Origin: Chaunax sp. Z400
Lineage: Eukaryota > Chordata > Actinopteri > Lophiiformes > Chaunacidae
Length of the DNA: 64,000 bases
Direction: 5' to 3'
Assembly: GCA_037577475.1 (NCBI GenBank)
Contig: CM075186.1
Coordinates: forward strand, 29,081,334 to 29,145,333
The position numbers were made by a program, and so were the translations under genes. The first letter of the stretch is position 1, and each line of letters starts with the position of its first letter. Of the stretch, positions 1-9,929 are shown piece after piece. The notes under the pieces were generated by a model, which was not told the DNA's origin, ran no database searches, and saw nothing but the letters and a program-made list of their open reading frames with translations.

Positions 1-1129
1 GCTCTTTGCACAGCTATAATAATTCCACTCATTTAATAACAAATTAATTAGTATATGTAACTTTTACCTCTAATTTATTTGTGTTTTAATTTTTATAAGG
101 AGATATTCTCGGACATGTGCTTATGTAACTCTACGTCCTTCAACTGGAGGCTCATTTATCTTACAGGGAAATGGAAGAAAGTGGTTATTTCAGACCAGCT
201 TTCTTCCTTATTGACCTCGGGGAATCTCCTATAGTCAATTGTCTATTTATTTTATACAGCTTTTGGTCTATTTTTTTAGCTCTCAAAAGCTCTAAATAGA
301 TATAATTCTGTATCACTTATAGTTTCGACATAGATTATTTCTGCCCTATAGAGACTGTAAACAATTTTCAGAGTTTCAGTTAAGCCCCAGCCTTCACTGT
401 TTTTTCACAGTTTAGGCAGAGCTCCAACCAAGAAGATTCTCCTTGTCTAGTGAGTTGTCTCACGTATATATATTAGTCAAGTCTTAGCTCTTGTAGGCAT
501 AGGAAGGGCCCGAGCTCTGGGATTTTTCCACCATACAGATCAACGGACTTTAATATCAGCAGTCAACTCACATCTGGTTTCCGCTTGGCTCCTTTTGAGC
601 AAATATCCAATTTTACAGCCTGGACCAAGAACTTATCCTTTTCAAGTTCAGTCCCACAAACACAAAATTAACCTCCGGGCACGGGGAGTCATGACTATTC
701 ACACATCAAGCCTCACACAGGCTGTTCACAGCGCTTACACAACACCCAGTTGGAGCCTGCTTTAATTATGCACTCTTTTTAACTACTGGGGTCTCGACAA
801 CACAATCAACAAACTTATTGCAGCTGTTTTCCTATGCCAATTCACAATTCGTAATATTCTGAGACCATAAACATCAATTTCAGCAGCTGCCTGCATGCAG
901 AAACCAAACATCAACTGCAAACACCTGCTCCTCATTTAGCCACTGGTTCATATTTTGAAAGGAACAGACAGACACTTAAAGAATCGTCACTCAAGCGAGG
1001 CCAAGCTGTATTTGAGAATCAAATGTCTCTTACCTTATTTAGGCGCCTCAGCTTGCTTGACGCTCAGATGTGAAGATGCTTCAAGATATGCCTTCCTTCC
1101 CAGGATCAAAACCACGTTGGCCGCCAATT
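1..1129 (-). mobile_element. ERV leader region, runs off left edge
   Basis: This is the stretch just inside the minus-strand LTR at 1130-1501. On the minus strand it starts with a primer-binding-site-like sequence (1126-1112, TGGCGGCCAACGTGG), close to the lysine-tRNA type of retroviral primer site. A good splice donor follows (exon end 1034, AAG|GTAAGAG), as expected in a retroviral leader. No gag reading frame is visible down to base 1, so the leader is either long or no longer followed by gag. Short open frames here are not convincing genes. Confidence 0.6.
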
Positions 1130-1501
1130 TGTTGTGGCAGAAAGTCAAAGAAAGACGAGGAGACTTTGGTTTGCAGTCAACAGGATCATTTACTGTCAGT
1201 TCAACATCATCTTCCAAACATGACATGTGACATGATCAACACAAAAGCAACTCTGCTGCGGTTTTATACCCATCAATACACACGTTACGCTCTTTTTGGT
1301 CTGCAATACACACGTCAATACACACTCATGGTTTACATATCACTCTGGCTCCATGACTGGTCTGCATATCTTCCACAGAAGGTCACAACAACATATGTTA
1401 TATCTTCATTTGTGTGGTTAGAACAACGTGTTATTGAAGGATTGAGAGCCCAAACAAGAACTTCTTGAACCATTGTGTCAATACAAGTAAAACTCCCTAC
1501 A
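1130..1501 (-). mobile_element. ERV 5' LTR (minus strand)
   Basis: On the minus strand this 372-bp segment starts TGTAGGGAG and ends CCACAACA, with a TATA box (GGGTATAAAAC) in its second half. It matches the LTR at 37432-37805 along its whole length, with scattered substitutions and small indels. Similarity stops at both ends, which fixes the LTR boundaries. The primer-site-like sequence next to its 3' end shows it is a 5' LTR directing transcription leftward out of the window. Confidence 0.85.
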
Positions 1502-1669
1502 GGGGGAGCCCGTAGGTCTCTCCCCCTGTTCAGCTGTTTGGCCAAGTGGGGGTAAGTGGGTTGGGGAGAGCTGAGGTGGGAAGACGTTCTTCTCCCGTTC
1601 CGGGCCTCTAATCAGGAGGTCCCTCAGTGTTTTGATGGAGGAGGACGTCAACCTTTTCCAATACCTTGC

Positions 1670-1701
<32 letters not shown>

Positions 1702-1757
1702 TGGAGTGCTTTCTCCATTGCTCCTGGGTTAAAATCAGGCAGGCTCTCCAGTCTCTC
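1502..1757. other. Intergenic, with 31-base C run
   Basis: No gene is seen. Bases 1671-1701 are an uninterrupted run of 31 C. The rest is G-rich flank of the ERV LTR. Confidence 0.7.
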
Positions 1758-3290
1758 CTTTACTGACCAAATTTGAGATCATTGTGGTGAACGGCCTAAC
1801 AGTAGCACGTCAAATTCGGAAGTATATAACTTCCTGTTGCCACTCGGTGGCTCTATGACTATTATCAAATTTAACTATATAGATGTGTTCAGGGTTGGAC
1901 TCTTATCAAGCGTGTGAAGTTTGGGGCAGATTAGACCATGGACAGCAGAGTTATAACAACTTCCTGCTTCATGGCGAAACATCAACATTCACCGCACAGC
2001 CACGCCTACAACTTTGCATGAAAAGGCACCAGCTTCACAATCATGCATCACCAATTTGTTATAGCTGTTGTCACTGAATTTGAAGGCAATGCTCAACGGC
2101 CTAGTAGTGGCAGGGTTCAGCAATAGCAGGACTCAAATGCAGACGACACAAGGGGCGGAGTGCGGTTCAGGGTTTTAATTAACACAAATTCCAAACATAA
2201 CCTCGGAGTCCAATATTCCATAATCCAATTAACAAAGGCAAAAAAGCAGGAACACAGGAAATAAGAAGAATCCAACAGAAAGAAAACTTACTGTAGAACA
2301 CGGGGAAAAAACACTGGAAGCACTGGAATGTGAGACAAAATATGACGATGCATTGACGACGAACTGACAACTCACAGAGGGAATCACACAGACTAAATAC
2401 ACTAGGATAATGAGAGAATGATACACAAGTGACACAGGGAGGAGGAGACAATCAACAACAGATGGAGAATATCAGACAATCACACACTGAAGGGAAAATA
2501 TATTAAAGGGGAAGACACAAGGAGGATGCAGCTATAAACTAATAGACAGATAATACTTGAGCAAAGGGAAAGGGAGGGAACTAAACACAGAAGACTAAAA
2601 CACAAACAGGAAGCAAAGGGGTAAACAGATCACAAGAGAAGACAACAGGATGTGTAACGCAAAACACAAGGCAAGGAATGAAGCTACAAAATACAACAGG
2701 AAACAGAGGAACTAAATCATGAAATAAACCTTACAAAATAAGAGGAACCAAAAACTAGGATCAGATACATGACAAGTAGTAGTGTATCAAAACATAAAAT
2801 ATGTAATTTCCTGTTACCACTAAGTGGTGCTATGACTTATGCTACATTTTGTCATGTGGATGTCTTTGGGGCGGGACTCTTAACCAGCATTTTAAGTTTT
2901 GTACAGATTGGACCTTAGACAGTGGAATTATGAAAACCTTCATAACTTTCATGGCGACACGTCAAAATCTGACGCCTGGCCACGCCCACACTGTTGAACG
3001 AAAACTCAGGATTTGAGCAACTTTTCATCCTCATGGGGTTTAGATAGTACTGACCAAATTTGAAATCGATCAGGTAGTCTCTTGGAGGAGTTTGTTAAAA
3101 TACAAAGTGTGTGATTTTCCATAAATGGCAAAAAATGGCCACAAAAATAAAAAATGGCCGACTTCCTGTTTCTTTGATGGCATTGCTCCAAGAGACTTTT
3201 TTGTGGGTCTTGGTCAGTTCCATAGGAGGGTGCAGTCAGAAAAAGGATGAGTAGAGGTTGACAGTGAAAGGCCTTGGTTCAAAAACAAAG
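1758..3290. repeat. Dispersed fish repeat, two tandem units, split by an insertion
   Basis: Two diverged copies of a unit of roughly 320 bp can be aligned, 1758-2108 and 2777-3090. Shared landmarks are ACTGACCAAATTTGA, AACGGCCTA and ACTTCCTGTTGCCACT. The style (AATGGCCGACTTCCTGTTTC near 3170) is that of very abundant teleost intergenic repeats. I cannot name the family. Bases 2109-2776 interrupt it. Confidence 0.6.
2109..2776. mobile_element. Unclassified 668-bp insertion with possible 7-bp target duplication
   Basis: The sequence interrupts the flanking dispersed repeat exactly between its GGCCTAGTAGT and GTATCAAAAC parts. TAGTAGT is present on both sides (2102-2108 and 2777-2783), consistent with a 7-bp target-site duplication. 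The insert is strongly purine-rich on the plus strand. No coding region or clear terminal inverted repeat is visible. Confidence 0.4.
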
Positions 3291-5443
3291 AGTGACTCGG
3301 ATATTCTGCAAATAGGATGTCACATTTTGTTATGCATCCCTAAATTTTTGCAATTACAATTACTGGTACAAAGACACATTTTATGATTTAATGGACATTT
3401 CCAGTTTGGGGCCAGTATGAAAATCCTTAATTTAAATGAGAGAATATAACTTTAAATTCTCTGTTTTCAATAACACTTGGTTGTACCAATGCAATAGTGC
3501 AATATCATTTTGAAATACTTAAAAAGTTCTCCATTCCCACCCCAATAATGTGGACAGTCCCTAACAGGTTTTCTTATAGCTACCAGTTTATGTTGAATTA
3601 GTGGTTCCCAATCATGTCGGGAAAGTTTGGGAAATATATGTTAGGCAATAAAACACATACATGCCTGCTTCCCAAAGCTGTTTTGAATTCTTATGACTTA
3701 TGAATTACTGGAATCGTTTACATCTTCAAGCCTCTAAAAAGTATTTACATGAACAAAGGCGGGAAAAATATCCCTTTTGGTTGAATTGGTCACAGTCATT
3801 ACACATGGAAAGTCAACATGACTTTGTTTTAAGGGATCACAAGTCAAAAATGCTGGCAGCACTGGACCGAAGCTCCATGCAGACTTCAGCAGCAGGACAC
3901 CAGACGTTTTAACATCCAGCATCTGTAGATAGTGATAATAGTGATTCGCAAGACTCAATACTGTATGTGTGATCCTCCACATGTGCACATACACAAGCAA
4001 CGATTTAAGAGGACATCTAAGAAAGAAAGCCTAACTTCAACTATTTAACTAAATACAATTATCATTTGTTTTATGAGGACAACATTAAAGTAAGCATTTC
4101 CCAGCTGTAAAGTAAGCATTACCCTCATAGGACAATATACAAAACAAACATTTCTAGTAAACATACCTTAATTAAATAGGCATTCATTAAAACCTTAAAT
4201 AGTTTATTTTGTTTAAATGAATCAAATGATGATTTACTGCAAGTTGCACAAATACATTTTAACGTGCTGTTCCTTTTATGTATGGTGATCTGTTGACTCA
4301 AGTAAACTGTGGTACCAAGAAGCTATGATATTAGGTAGATTAAACATAAAACAATTATGGCAACAAAGTGACACTTAATATTATTGAAGAGATTTTAAGT
4401 CCTGTGATACAAATTAAAACATGAATCTAAACAAATAATTTGGGTACAGGTAAATACGAATACGAATGTTAATGTATTGAATTTAGCAACAATATGTTCA
4501 AATATGAGTTGATATAATTATTTTGTTTAGTGAATCTAAATAATTTTATTCTAATATTTGCTAAATCTAAATGACTTTTGCTTAGATACTTAGTAAATAT
4601 AAAATTATTTCTCCCAGATATTAAGTAAATCTAAATGACTTTTGCTGAGATGCTTAATAAATATGAATTGATTTCTCTCAGATATTTAGTAAATCTAAAT
4701 GACTTTTGCTGAGATGCTTAATAAATATATATTGATTTTCCTTGTGAAAGTTATCAGTTTTCCATTTCAACAGCTCGCTTGATTTCAATCTTGATATAGT
4801 GTCATTTTTCCAGTTTTGATTAGCATGATTTTGAAATTTATTTCTAACTGACTGCTAAGCTGAAGGAGCTTGTATTCATGCAAACATACTCAGAGATTTT
4901 GGGGTGCCGGTCGAATATACCATCTCCTGATGCCTCTTGTTTAATATACAGTACTGAGAGGAGTAGGATTAATCTCCTTCACAGACAGGACAATTGTAAT
5001 GCAAGTATTTTTGGGATAACACAACCACTCACTCGCTTTAAAACCGATGACATTTTCCTTGCTCTCTCTCTCTTTGACACCCACATTGAACGCCTCACAT
5101 AAAAATGGCCGTCTGTTTGTTTTTCCAAATTACAACACATTTGACTTGTAGGAACATTAACACAGCTTGAATCCAACATATCTTTTAAACCACATAGCTC
5201 CAGAAATATTGTGCATCTTGAGAGCAAATGATTGTTTTAAGTGCCAATTAGTGCTACACAGTCCTAAACCGACTCTGGCTACTAAGTCACCTCATCTCTT
5301 AACAAAGCAGTCATTTTAATCCAAACAACGATCTAAACCAAATCATGTTGATGCCTAAACCAAACCTCGATAAAATAAAATAGATATTCATTTTCTTTTT
5401 CGAGAGTTTAATAAACATTTAAATTAAATATTCCCACTGTTGA
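3291..5443. other. AT-rich intergenic region, no gene seen
   Basis: No open frame here looks coding. It contains the 64-bp tandem repeat listed separately. Its right end probably includes the 3' UTR of the array-exon gene that ends at 5444; a minus-strand ATTAAA lies at 5412-5407. Confidence 0.5.
4553..4735. repeat. 64-bp tandem repeat, about three copies
   Basis: The phrase TCTAAATGACTTTTGCT recurs at 4566, 4630 and 4694, a spacing of exactly 64 bp. Each copy is followed by GAGATGCTTAATAAATAT or a close variant. A fourth, degraded copy may lie just upstream, around 4500-4552. Confidence 0.8.
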
Positions 5444-5558
5444 CTAACATAGTGGAGAGACTGGGAATTCCCAGCTGGATGAAGAGTCCTGGAGCTCGTC
5501 GCCGTAAGCCCCACATGGTGGATATTCAAGGGCGGACGTCATCACAATACAGTCGATA
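5444..5558 (-). CDS. Array-exon gene, terminal exon
   Basis: Acceptor TTATCAACAG as in the array exons. It begins with the shared IDCIV and then turns into a unique tail (MTSALEYPPCGAYGDELQDS) ending VSPLC and TAG. It therefore looks like a broken array exon that became the 3' end. Confidence 0.7.
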
Positions 5559-8500
5559 CTGTTGATAAGGAGAAACACAGATTTTACTGTATAGTCCAGT
5601 CACAGAAATGAAACCAAGTAAAAGACAACCTGTAGTCAGAGGTGGAAAGAGTATCCAGATCCTGAATACTTAAGCTTAAGAAAAAATACTATATTGTAAG
5701 AGTAATCTGTTACAAGTAAACTTTGTAAACTAAAACTTAACTTTGTAAAAACGAACAGAATAATTACCAGCAAAGTGTTCATTGTGTGCTCGGTGACTCA
5801 GGTCATTAATTAAAGTCAAAGAATCATTACATCAATTGAATATTAAAAGTCTGCCCTTGAATTATATTTCTTGTATTTCAGATGATCTATAGAAATAAAC
5901 TGTGCAGAACTTTATATGTGAGTTTCTTTGCAGGTGCTTACCCATGACAGGCTAGAAGCTCTGTGAGGCTCCAGGTTCTCTCCTGTGGACCATCATGGTG
6001 AGCTACTGGCCTGGAGTTCCTGGACACATGTGAGTCAGCAGGAAGTTCATCAGTAGCTATCGTCACTTCAGGAGTCTCTCTTCTTTCTGAGGCTGGACAG
6101 TCAGGGGTGGGTGACTGGTCCTGGACACCAGTGTCTCCACCATCAGCCTTCACAATGTAGTCGATACTGTTGATAAGGGGAAACACAGGTGTGATTTTAC
6201 TGTATAGTCCAGTCACAGAAATTAAACCAAGTTAAAGAAACACCAAAACAATATTAAAGATTCAGCTCTAATTCAAGGTAAAGCTGGAATAAACAGTTAA
6301 AGGACATCATACCTATCTTCAGTAATAGAAGGGGACAGGTTTCTGTATTCTGTTCCATCATCTGTCACTGTAGTCTCAACTAGTGGTTGGACTGGACAGT
6401 CAGGGGTGGGTGACGGGTCCTGGACACCAGTGTCTCCACCATCAGCCTTCACAATACAGTCAATACTGTTGATAAGGGGAAACACAGATGTGATTTTACT
6501 TTATAGTCCAGTCACAGAAATGAAACCAAGTAAAAGAAACACCAAAACAACATTAAAGATTCAGCTCTAAATCAAAGTAAAGCTGTAGCCAGTGATGGAG
6601 AGAGTATTAGATCATCAGTTTAAGTCAAATAATTAATACATCAATTACATATTAAAAGTCTGCCCTTGAATTATATTTCTCGAATTACAAGTGATTTATA
6701 GAATTAAAACTGTGCAGAACTTTATATGTGAGTTTCTTTGCAGGTGCTTACCTAGGAGAGGCTAGCGCCTCTTGGGCGAGTTTCCTTGCTGCCCTACGTT
6801 GACGATTATTGAGAGGTACTGCTTCGGACTTCCTGGACACATGTGAGTCAGCAGGAAGTTCATCAGTAGCCACCTTGACTTCAGGAGTCTCAGTTATTTC
6901 TGAGACTGGACAGTCAGGGGTGGGTGACGGGTCCTGGACACCAGTGTCTCCACCATCAGCCTTCACAATACAGTCAATACTGTTGATAAGGGGAAACACA
7001 GATGTGATTTTACTTTATAGTCCAGTCACAGAAATGAAACCAAGTAAAAGAAACACTAAAACAACATTAAAGATTCAGCTCTAAATCAAAGTAAAGCTGT
7101 AGCCAGTGATGGAGAGAGTATTAGATCATCAGTTTAAGTCAAATAATTAATACATCAATTACATATTTTAAAAGTCTGCCCTTGAATTATATTTCTCGAA
7201 TTACAAGTGATTTATAGAATTAAAACTGTGCAGAACTTTATATGTGAGTTTCTTTGCAGGTGCTTACCTAGGAGAGGCTAGCGCCTCTTGGGCGAGTTTC
7301 CTTGCTGCCCTACGTTGACGTTTATTGAGAGGTACTGCTTCGGACTTCCTGGACACATGTGAGTCAGCAGGAAGTTCATCAGTAGCCACCTTGACTTCAG
7401 GAGTCTCAGTTATTTCTGAGACTGGACAGTCAGGGGTGGGTGACGGGTCCTGGACACCAGTGTCTCCACCATCAGCCTTCACAATACAGTCAATACTGTT
7501 GATAAGGGGAAACACAGATGTGATTTTACTGTATAGTCCAGTCACAGAAATTAAACCAAGTTAAAGAAACACTAAAACAACATTAAAGATTCAGCTCTAA
7601 TTCAAGGTAAAGCTGGAATAAACAGTTAAAGGACATCATACCTATCTTCAGTAATAGAAGGGGACAGGATTTTGTCTTCTGTTCCATCATCTGTCACTGT
7701 AGTCTCAACTAATGGTGAGACTGGACAGTCAGGGGTGGGTGACTGGTCCTGGACACCAGTGTCTCCACCATCAGCCTTCACAATACAGTCAATACTGTTG
7801 ATAAGGGGAAACACAGATGTGATTTTACTTTATAGTCCAGTCACAGAAATTAAACCAAGTTAAAGAAACACTAAAACAACATTAAAGATTCAGCTCTAAT
7901 TCAAGGTAAAGCTGGAATAAACAGTTAAAGGACATCATACCTATCTTCTGTAATAGAAGGGGACAGGTTTCTGTCTTCTGTGCTGTCATCTGTCACTGTA
8001 GTCTCAACTAATGGTGAGACTGGACAGTCAGGGGTGGGTGACGGGTCCTGGACACCAATGTCTCCACCATCAGCCTTCACAATACAGTCAATACTGTTGA
8101 TAAGGGGAAACACAGATGTGATTTTACTTTATAGTCCAGTCACAGAAATTAAACCAAATTAAAGAAACACTAAAACAACATTAAAGATTCAGCTCTAATT
8201 CAAGGTAAAGCTGGAGGAATAAACAGTTAAAGAACATCATACCTATCTTCAGTAATAGAAGGGGACAGGATTTTGTCTTCTGTTCCATCATCTGTCACTG
8301 TAGTCTCAACTAGTGGTGAGACTGGACAGTCAGGGGTGGGTGACGGGTCCTGGACACCAGTGTCTCCACCATCAGCCTTCACAATACAGTCAATACTGTT
8401 GATAAGGGGAAACACAGATGTGATTTTACTGTATAGTCCAGTCACAGAAATTAAACCAAGTTAAAGAAACACTAAAACAACATTAAAGATTCAGCTCTAA

Positions 8501-9850
8501 ATCAAGGTAAAGGTGGAATAAACAGTTAAAGAATGTCGTACCTCTGTCCTTTATCAGATGCTGCAATGTTGGTATTGTCTGCCTCATGGTCTTTTCCAGT
8601 AGTCTGTTTGGTTTTCTGTTGGGTAGAAATAGTACAGTATTGAGATACGCATCAAGCATCAGACCCACATTAAAGTCTCTCGAGAAATGTTCTACTTTGC
8701 ATTATTAATGTCTGATAAACACACCTTCCACCATCGCCACCGGAAAATCTTAGCTTTGACCTTCTGGCCTGCATCCGAAGATGGACGGTTCGCGGCCTCT
8801 GATGAAAACTTTTTTGTAACAGTCTGTTAAAAAAACATAAACCAGTTTAACACAGCAGAGACAGACACAAATGACTGCACTATTTGGGTCAGTGGTTGTG
8901 TTGCCTTTCAGGCATAAAGCTGAATGGACTTTTATTTTGAAGAAGAAATTTTTTTTATTTCATTTCCTCTGTTCATTTCCTGTCAGTCATTTTGAGCATG
9001 CTAACTGAATCTGTTTACATCTCTTTCCATTCACACTGTAAACGCTACTGTCCTAAGTAAATAATTTCATTGTTGCACTTATTAAGTTAATGTTAGAAAG
9101 CGTATTTACATAAAAAAGCATTTGATTTGTTTGTAATTAAAAACTATTTCATTTGCATGTACTGTTTTTACATTAGGATATATTGTTTCTGTTCCAGTTT
9201 TTAGTGTGTAAGATGATGTAAGAGAGCCACAGTACACAGCTAGTAAAGCAAACTACGACTCAAGTTATCATTTTGCAAGCAAGAGTTTAGCTAGTTGATA
9301 GCTGCAGTTCCTACACTGTAGTGAGGACAACATAGTGGTTATTATTTCCAATATTCATGTCTGATAAACTTACCTTCCACCAACGCCAAAAAGGGCAAAC
9401 CTTTGCTTTCTTCTTCTTACATTCACCCTCCTCTAGATTGGCACTGATGATAAAGAGAGAAAATTAATCAGTGATATCCAATTATCCCATTATCACATGT
9501 CAGAGACATCAAGATCACATGTCATTATTATCTCTGGAAGTTCTAAAGGTGAGTTCTGTCCCACAATGTCAAGATATTTTCCAGACATTTATAGAATTGT
9601 ATAGACTATAGATTTATGTACTTTTATCAATTAAATATCACAAATATGACAAGAAAATAGTATGTAGGTATGTTGCCTTGTCAATTGAATGAAACGGCAT
9701 AGAAGATCAAATAAGTATCAGTAGATATGAAGAATAAAATTAAGCATTATCTTACCCATTCTGTTGGCTGGAGCTCTGTTGGTCCATAGCTTCCACTCTA
9801 TCTTGACACTTGGTTGAGGCTCGTTGCTTTAGTTGCTTAAGGATACACAT
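5444..9850 (-). CDS. Unrecognised 12-exon gene with tandem phase-2 exon array, 581 aa
   Basis: Exons on the minus strand, 5' to 3': 9850-9756, 9443-9374, 8823-8725, 8615-8542, 8395-8243, 8093-7941, 7794-7642, 7495-7268, 6979-6752, 6465-6313, 6166-5942, 5558-5444. All introns are GT-AG, and most have good polypyrimidine tracts. Phases agree at every junction and the total is 1746 bases ending in TAG. The predicted protein is hydrophilic, with no signal peptide or membrane segment visible. It has a basic N-terminus, two exons ending in WRWWK, then seven acidic repeat modules starting IDCIVKADGGDTGVQD, and a short unique tail. I do not recognise the family. The start was chosen because ATG 9850 lies about 75 bp after a TATA box and gives an open first exon; a second ATG lies 20 codons later. 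Exon skipping within the array would keep the frame, so isoforms of different repeat number are likely. Confidence 0.8.
5942..6166 (-). CDS. Array exon B3 (225 bp, diverged)
   Basis: Type B start and middle are kept (IDYIVKADGG, ETPEVTIATDELPADSHVSR), but the basic C-terminal half is replaced by HHDGPQERTWSLTELLACHG. Donor ATGG|GTAAGC, phase 2. The most diverged copy, nearest the 3' end. Confidence 0.75.
6313..6465 (-). CDS. Array exon A4 (153 bp)
   Basis: Type A module with changes CPVQPLVET and DDGTEYRNLS, and the same acceptor and donor as the other A exons. Its position after two B exons shows that the array grew by copying blocks and not only single exons. Confidence 0.8.
6752..6979 (-). 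CDS. Array exon B2 (228 bp)
   Basis: Almost identical to B1; the one coding change I see is N for K in the basic segment (NNRQRR). About 516 bp of exon plus intron are duplicated together, so this is the youngest visible step in growth of the array. Confidence 0.8.
7268..7495 (-). CDS. Array exon B1 (228 bp)
   Basis: Type B module. It has the same IDCIVKADGG start as type A, then a B-specific half: TPEVKVATDELPADSHVSRK, followed by a very basic NKRQRRAARKLAQEALASPR. Donor CTCCTAG|GTAAGC. Phase 2 at both ends. Confidence 0.8.
7642..7794 (-). CDS. Array exon A3 (153 bp)
   Basis: Type A module nearly identical to A1, with VQDQ instead of VQDP. The introns around A1, A2 and A3 are also near copies, giving a repeat period of about 300 bp. 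Confidence 0.8.
7941..8093 (-). CDS. Array exon A2 (153 bp)
   Basis: Type A module with the same splice sites as A1. It differs by a few residues, for example GGDIGVQD instead of GGDTGVQD, and DDSTEDRNLS instead of DDGTEDKILS. Confidence 0.8.
8243..8395 (-). CDS. Array exon A1 (153 bp)
   Basis: Acceptor CCCCTTATCAACAG, donor GATAG|GTATG. Encodes one 51-residue type A module: the shared IDCIVKADGGDTGVQD start, a PSPTPDCPVS stretch, then the A-specific ETTVTDDGTEDKILSPSITED. Phase 2 at both ends. Confidence 0.8.
8542..8615 (-). CDS. Array-exon gene, exon 4 (phase adaptor)
   Basis: A 74-bp exon after TCTACCCAACAG, encoding KTKQTTGKDHEADN and more, and ending CAGAG|GTACG. It converts the phase-0 N-terminal part to phase 2, the phase of every exon in the downstream array. 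Confidence 0.75.
8725..8823 (-). CDS. Array-exon gene, exon 3 (WRWWK type)
   Basis: A 99-bp, phase 0-0 exon after a run of T and AACAG. It encodes 33 residues ending KIFRWRWWK, then AAG|GTGTGT. It is homologous at its 3' end to exon 2 and can be skipped without shifting the frame. Confidence 0.75.
8824..9373 (-). other. Intron 2 of array-exon gene
   Basis: AT-rich intron with no other feature seen. The first bases after the donor resemble the start of intron 3. Confidence 0.6.
9374..9443 (-). CDS. Array-exon gene, exon 2 (WRWWK type)
   Basis: A 70-bp exon between TTTATCATCAG and AAG|GTAAGT. It encodes a lysine-rich stretch ending CPFWRWWK. The end of the exon and the first 25 bases or so of its intron resemble those of exon 3 (TTTATCAGACAT in both), so the two exons are an old duplicate pair. 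Confidence 0.75.
9756..9850 (-). CDS. Array-exon gene, exon 1 (start)
   Basis: The exon codes for 31 residues plus two bases of a glycine codon and ends AATGG|GTAAG. It starts MCILKQLKQRAS, is rich in K, R and Q, and has no hydrophobic signal sequence. The end phase fits exon 2, whose first base completes the codon. Confidence 0.75.
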
Positions 9851-9921
9851 TTTTGCTGCACTGGATATTTACTCAGTTAAACAAAGATGTCTTGAAATGC
9901 TTGAAAGATGTCTGTGAAACA

Positions 9922-9929
9922 TATTTATA
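9922..9929 (-). promoter_or_regulatory. TATA box of array-exon gene
   Basis: The minus strand reads GGCATATAAATATG here, 72 bp before the ATG at 9850. A start site about 30 bp downstream would give a 5' UTR of about 45 bases. No upstream exon is needed to explain the gene. Confidence 0.5.

Noticed and set aside
955..1545. Short frames overlapping the left LTR and leader
   Set aside because: They cross the LTR border and leader and have no gag similarity.
6809..8464. Plus-strand frames repeated across the exon array (MSSVPSSVTVV type)
   Set aside because: They are antisense shadows of the A and B exons. The minus strand has splice signals and consistent phase, and the plus strand has neither.
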